Of a DNA stretch of 8,501 bases, positions 5,756 to 8,501 are shown one piece after another (position 1 is the first letter of the stretch; the number at the start of each line of letters is the position of its first letter). The position numbers were made by a program, and so were the translations under genes. Origin of the DNA: Clostridia bacterium. GTDB lineage: Bacteria; Bacillota; Clostridia; Oscillospirales; CAG-272. The notes under the pieces are model-generated. The model searched no databases and was not told where the DNA came from. It was given only the letters and a program-made list of their open reading frames with translations. Location of the stretch: positions 1 through 8,501 of the forward strand of contig JAFQUL010000132.1 in the NCBI GenBank assembly GCA_017408535.1, given 5' to 3'.

Positions 5756-8011
5756 ATGAGACGGCTGTTCTTCTATGAGCTTCATAAGCTTGCGGGGGTG
5801 CGGTATCTGTGGATAATGTGCGCACTTTTGCTGATACTTAACGGTGTACTTGTGATACGTATGACATCTGATACTGCCGAGGCAAGCCGAGAGAGTATCG
5901 ACAAAGCATTTTCGCTGTATTATTCCTCCACGGAAGAGGCGGAAGAGAAATACAGTGTACTTTCCGGAACTCCCGAGTTATACGAGTCCGGTTTCACGGA
6001 GTTGTTTGACCGTGTGGCGAAAATAAGGGCTTTTCCCGCTAAAATACAGCGTGCGGTGAATACAGCGGAGAAAAATCTTATAGAATATTCCGCTATGGGG
6101 ATCGATAGTGACAGCTTCCCTTATAAATATCAGGAAAAGGTAGCGGAGATATACTCCGCCCGCGGTGCGGATACTAAAATAGCACTTGAATATACCGTAG
6201 GGTGGGAAGATTTTCTTACCTACGACGGAGTAAATATTTTTATATTCATTGCGGTCATGTCAATTGCGGCGGTGGTGTTCGTGGGGGAAAAAACAAGCGA
6301 CGCCCTTACGATAATCAGGACCGCCCGCAATGGACGGTCGAGGACAGTGGTGGCAAAGCTTTCGGCACTTACTGTGGTATCTGTGGCAGCGGTACTGGTA
6401 TTTACCGGTGTGACCTGGCTCTTGTTTTACTTCCGCGTTGGCTTCAGCAGTCCCGCCAACGCTATTCAGGCCTTTGATACCTTTACTTATTGTCCCTATA
6501 ATATTACCGTCGGGGAATATTTTGCACATTCGGTAGCGGTTAAGCTTATCGTATTTACGGCATTTTCCGCACTGTCGGCGGCTGTCGCCGTGTTCGTATA
6601 TAATTATGCCACGTCGTACCTTATTTGTCTCGGGCTGTTCGGCGTAAACTTTTGGCTGTACACTCTCAAGCTGGCAGATTCCCCGATAAAAATACTTAAT
6701 ATGATGTCAGTATCTACGGGACATTTACTTTTCGGTCGGTACAGGGCTCTTGATCTTTTCGGATCGGTGGTTGGGTTTGCTTCTTTTGCACCGGTGTTTT
6801 ATCTGCTGACGGCGGTCTTTTTCTGGGCGGTCACGGCAGTAAAATATACTCGCGGAGAGGTATCGGTGTTACAGATACCGTTTTTGGTCCGAGTTACAGC
6901 GTTGGTACAAAAGACCGTAGGTAGGCTAAAACTAAAGCTATACCGAAAAAAAAGGTATTCAACGTCTGTTTTTTCAACCGAGCTGTATAAGACCCTTATC
7001 GCATCAAGATATATTTTGATAGTTATTCTCATTCTTCTTATAAAAATATGCCTTGTCGGCAACGAACCCTATTTCGAGGGGTATGGGGACAAGGTCTACA
7101 AGGAGTATATGACGGTGCTGGAGGGTGAGATAACCGAGGAAAAAATCAATTATATTGACAGCGAGAGAAAAATGATATCCGATATTATATCAAAAGAAGA
7201 TGAAATGGCGGCTGCATACGAAAAAGGGGAGATCACCACCGAAGAATATACCGATTACAGACGGGATTTCAGTTATGCACACGGACGTGATGAGCTACTC
7301 ATGGAAATAGAGAAACACAGAGATTATATTCTGCAACTTGAGAGCGAAGGGCGAGAGGCCTGGTTCGTGTACGATACCGGTTGGCGAGAGCTGTTTTTAT
7401 CGGGATTTGATATTACTCTTTATGCGGTGATCGTTCTGGCGGTTTTCGATTCCTTTGCCTCTGAGTATAACGGGCGTGTCTCCTCGGGCAGCTTCTCGGG
7501 TATACTGCGTACCCTCAAAAAGGGCAGGGAACGGGTATTTGCCGCAAAGTTCGTCTCGGCTGTTGCTGTGAGCACGGTGTTTTCCGTTATATGGAACGGG
7601 ATCGATCTTATTACTTTGATGGCAAGGTATGATATGCCATGTCCCGATGCTCCGATATACTCTGTCCGGGTCTTTTTCGACTTTGCAGTAAATATGACCT
7701 TCGGACAGTATGTGATCGTATTCTATGCTATCCGCATTCTTGCCGCAGCGTTGCTTGCGGTCACGGCAGTGGCATTTTCCGCCATATTCAAAAAGACTGT
7801 TTTTATTATTGTTATGACCCTCACAGTCACGGTACTGCCGACTCTTCTTTGGGGGGTCGGACTCAAGGTGTTTGACAGTTTCGGGTATCACTCGTTTATG
7901 ACGGCGACTCCCCTCTTTACCTTGGGGGGCGTGGCTGTAACGTATCTCGTATTTATACTTACGGTATCTGTGGCGGCAATTATCTACTCGGAGAGGAAGT
8001 GGTGCAGATGA
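5756..8011 (+). CDS. ABC-2-type exporter permease, two fused homologous halves (12 predicted helices)
   Basis: This 751-residue membrane protein has about six predicted helices in each half. First half: 17-36, 159-177, 205-226, 262-283, 287-305, 340-361. Second half: 417-434, 552-568, 598-618, 655-675, 681-703, 725-743. In each half, helix 1 follows an F..EL.K segment (5-11 and 406-412) and precedes an outside loop of about 115 residues. Helix 2 is then followed by a cytoplasmic loop ending in a basic stretch (IIRTARNGRSRTVVAKL, 186-202; ILRTLKKGRERVFAAKF, 583-599), as is typical of ABC-2 permeases. Common ABC-2 permeases are about half this length, so one chain may form the whole channel. 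The start is 5 bases after the previous stop and has only a weak ribosome site, suggesting coupling. The stop overlaps the ATPase start (ATGA). Substrate is unknown; export of a lipid, peptide or antibiotic is typical of the superfamily. Confidence 0.87.
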   Translation: MRRLFFYELHKLAGVRYLWIMCALLLILNGVLVIRMTSDTAEASRESIDKAFSLYYSSTEEAEEKYSVLSGTPELYESGFTELFDRVAKIRAFPAKIQRAVNTAEKNLIEYSAMGIDSDSFPYKYQEKVAEIYSARGADTKIALEYTVGWEDFLTYDGVNIFIFIAVMSIAAVVFVGEKTSDALTIIRTARNGRSRTVVAKLSALTVVSVAAVLVFTGVTWLLFYFRVGFSSPANAIQAFDTFTYCPYNITVGEYFAHSVAVKLIVFTAFSALSAAVAVFVYNYATSYLICLGLFGVNFWLYTLKLADSPIKILNMMSVSTGHLLFGRYRALDLFGSVVGFASFAPVFYLLTAVFFWAVTAVKYTRGEVSVLQIPFLVRVTALVQKTVGRLKLKLYRKKRYSTSVFSTELYKTLIASRYILIVILILLIKICLVGNEPYFEGYGDKVYKEYMTVLEGEITEEKINYIDSERKMISDIISKEDEMAAAYEKGEITTEEYTDYRRDFSYAHGRDELLMEIEKHRDYILQLESEGREAWFVYDTGWRELFLSGFDITLYAVIVLAVFDSFASEYNGRVSSGSFSGILRTLKKGRERVFAAKFVSAVAVSTVFSVIWNGIDLITLMARYDMPCPDAPIYSVRVFFDFAVNMTFGQYVIVFYAIRILAAALLAVTAVAFSAIFKKTVFIIVMTLTVTVLPTLLWGVGLKVFDSFGYHSFMTATPLFTLGGVAVTYLVFILTVSVAAIIYSERKWCR

Positions 8012-8501
8012 AGCTTGAATTTAACAGGATAACCAAGTCATACGGATCTAATATTGCAGTAAATGAATTCAGTGCCGTTCTTACCCCCGGTGTGTACGCA
8101 CTCCTCGGACCTAACGGATCGGGTAAAAGCACGCTGATGAACGTCCTTACCGATAATCTTAAGGCTGATTCCGGCAGTATAACCTATGCCGAGGCGGACG
8201 GAAAGGCCGAAGACGTACTCAAAATGGGGGTACGCTTTCGCGAAAAGCTGGGTTTTATGCCCCAGTATCCGGGTCTTTACCCGAATTTTACCGTGGAACG
8301 CTTTATGTGGTATATGGCGGCACTGAAGGGTATCGATAAAAAAACGGCAAAAAAACAGATATCTGATATACTGCGGGCAGTGGAGCTTGACGACATGCCG
8401 CACAGGAAGATAGGGGCGCTTTCCGGAGGTATGAAGCAACGGCTTGCACTTGCCCAGGCGGTACTGGGAGACCCCGATATTTTGATTCTTGATGAGCCTA
8501 C
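8008..8501 (+). CDS. ABC transporter ATP-binding protein (3' end beyond window)
   Basis: The first 164 codons of an ABC ATPase are present. It hydrolyses ATP to drive the permease encoded just upstream. Visible motifs, in order, are Walker A GPNGSGKST (34-42), the Q-loop glutamine in GFMPQ (Q86), the signature LSGGMKQR (138-145), and Walker B ILILDEP (158-164). All key residues seen are intact. The D-loop, H-loop and C-terminal part lie past the window end. MPQYPGLYPNFTVERFMWYMAALKG-type spacing after the Q-loop resembles exporters that pair with ABC-2 permeases (bacitracin or lantibiotic resistance type), though many drug and lipid exporters look alike. The ATG at 8008 shares bases with the permease stop (ATGA overlap) and follows the purine-rich stretch gagaggaa (7991-7998), so the two are translationally coupled. 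Confidence 0.95.
   Translation, partial: MKLEFNRITKSYGSNIAVNEFSAVLTPGVYALLGPNGSGKSTLMNVLTDNLKADSGSITYAEADGKAEDVLKMGVRFREKLGFMPQYPGLYPNFTVERFMWYMAALKGIDKKTAKKQISDILRAVELDDMPHRKIGALSGGMKQRLALAQAVLGDPDILILDEP

Noticed and set aside
7397..7891. Open frame on the - strand inside the permease gene
   Set aside because: The translated sequence is rich in His, Arg, Lys and Asn with no domain, as expected for the antisense of membrane-helix codons.
8038..8439. Open frame on the - strand inside the ABC ATPase gene
   Set aside because: The + strand frame carries all the ATPase motifs, so the antisense frame is a shadow.
1..8501. CRISPR arrays, tRNA or rRNA genes, insertion sequences, att sites
   Set aside because: No repeat-spacer pattern, cloverleaf, transposase or terminal inverted repeat was seen on either strand.

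Overview
The window looks like a chromosomal segment from a Gram-positive, low-to-intermediate-GC Firmicute, most likely class Clostridia and probably Ruminococcus/Oscillospiraceae-like. The clues are AGGAG-type ribosome binding sites, two lipobox lipoproteins, a sigma/anti-sigma pair in the style common in gut Clostridia, and extracytoplasmic propeller proteins with a C-x4-C-x-H motif that I associate with that group. This placement rests on general recognition, not on a search. All six genes are on the + strand, and no gene-free stretch exceeds about 220 bases.

Layout. Positions 1-216 hold the terminator of an unseen upstream gene, then a promoter region with an ECF-like promoter, a possible housekeeping extended -10, and a partial copy of the ECF-like box. 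Unit 1 (217-2137) encodes an ECF-type sigma-70 factor, overlapping by 17 bases a single-pass membrane protein built like an anti-sigma factor with a large outside beta-propeller-like domain. It ends at a strong intrinsic terminator (2145-2184). Unit 2 (2271 to beyond 8501) encodes a lipoprotein paralogous to the outside domain of the anti-sigma candidate, an unrecognised 742-residue lipoprotein, a 12-helix ABC-2-type permease made of two homologous halves, and an ABC ATPase cut off by the window end.

The two units are tied together in two ways. A 35-base element (95-129 and 2191-2225, 32/35 identical) precedes both; it reads as TGAGAC-N16-TGTTAT with a T-rich spacer, like ECF promoters. In addition, the first gene of unit 2 is a lipid-anchored copy of the sensor domain found in unit 1. 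The inferred model is that the anti-sigma candidate senses something outside the cell and releases the sigma factor, which then activates its own unit and a lipoprotein plus ABC-exporter operon. The free propeller lipoprotein may bind the same signal and act as a decoy, co-receptor or feedback element. The inducing signal and transported substrate cannot be read from the sequence.
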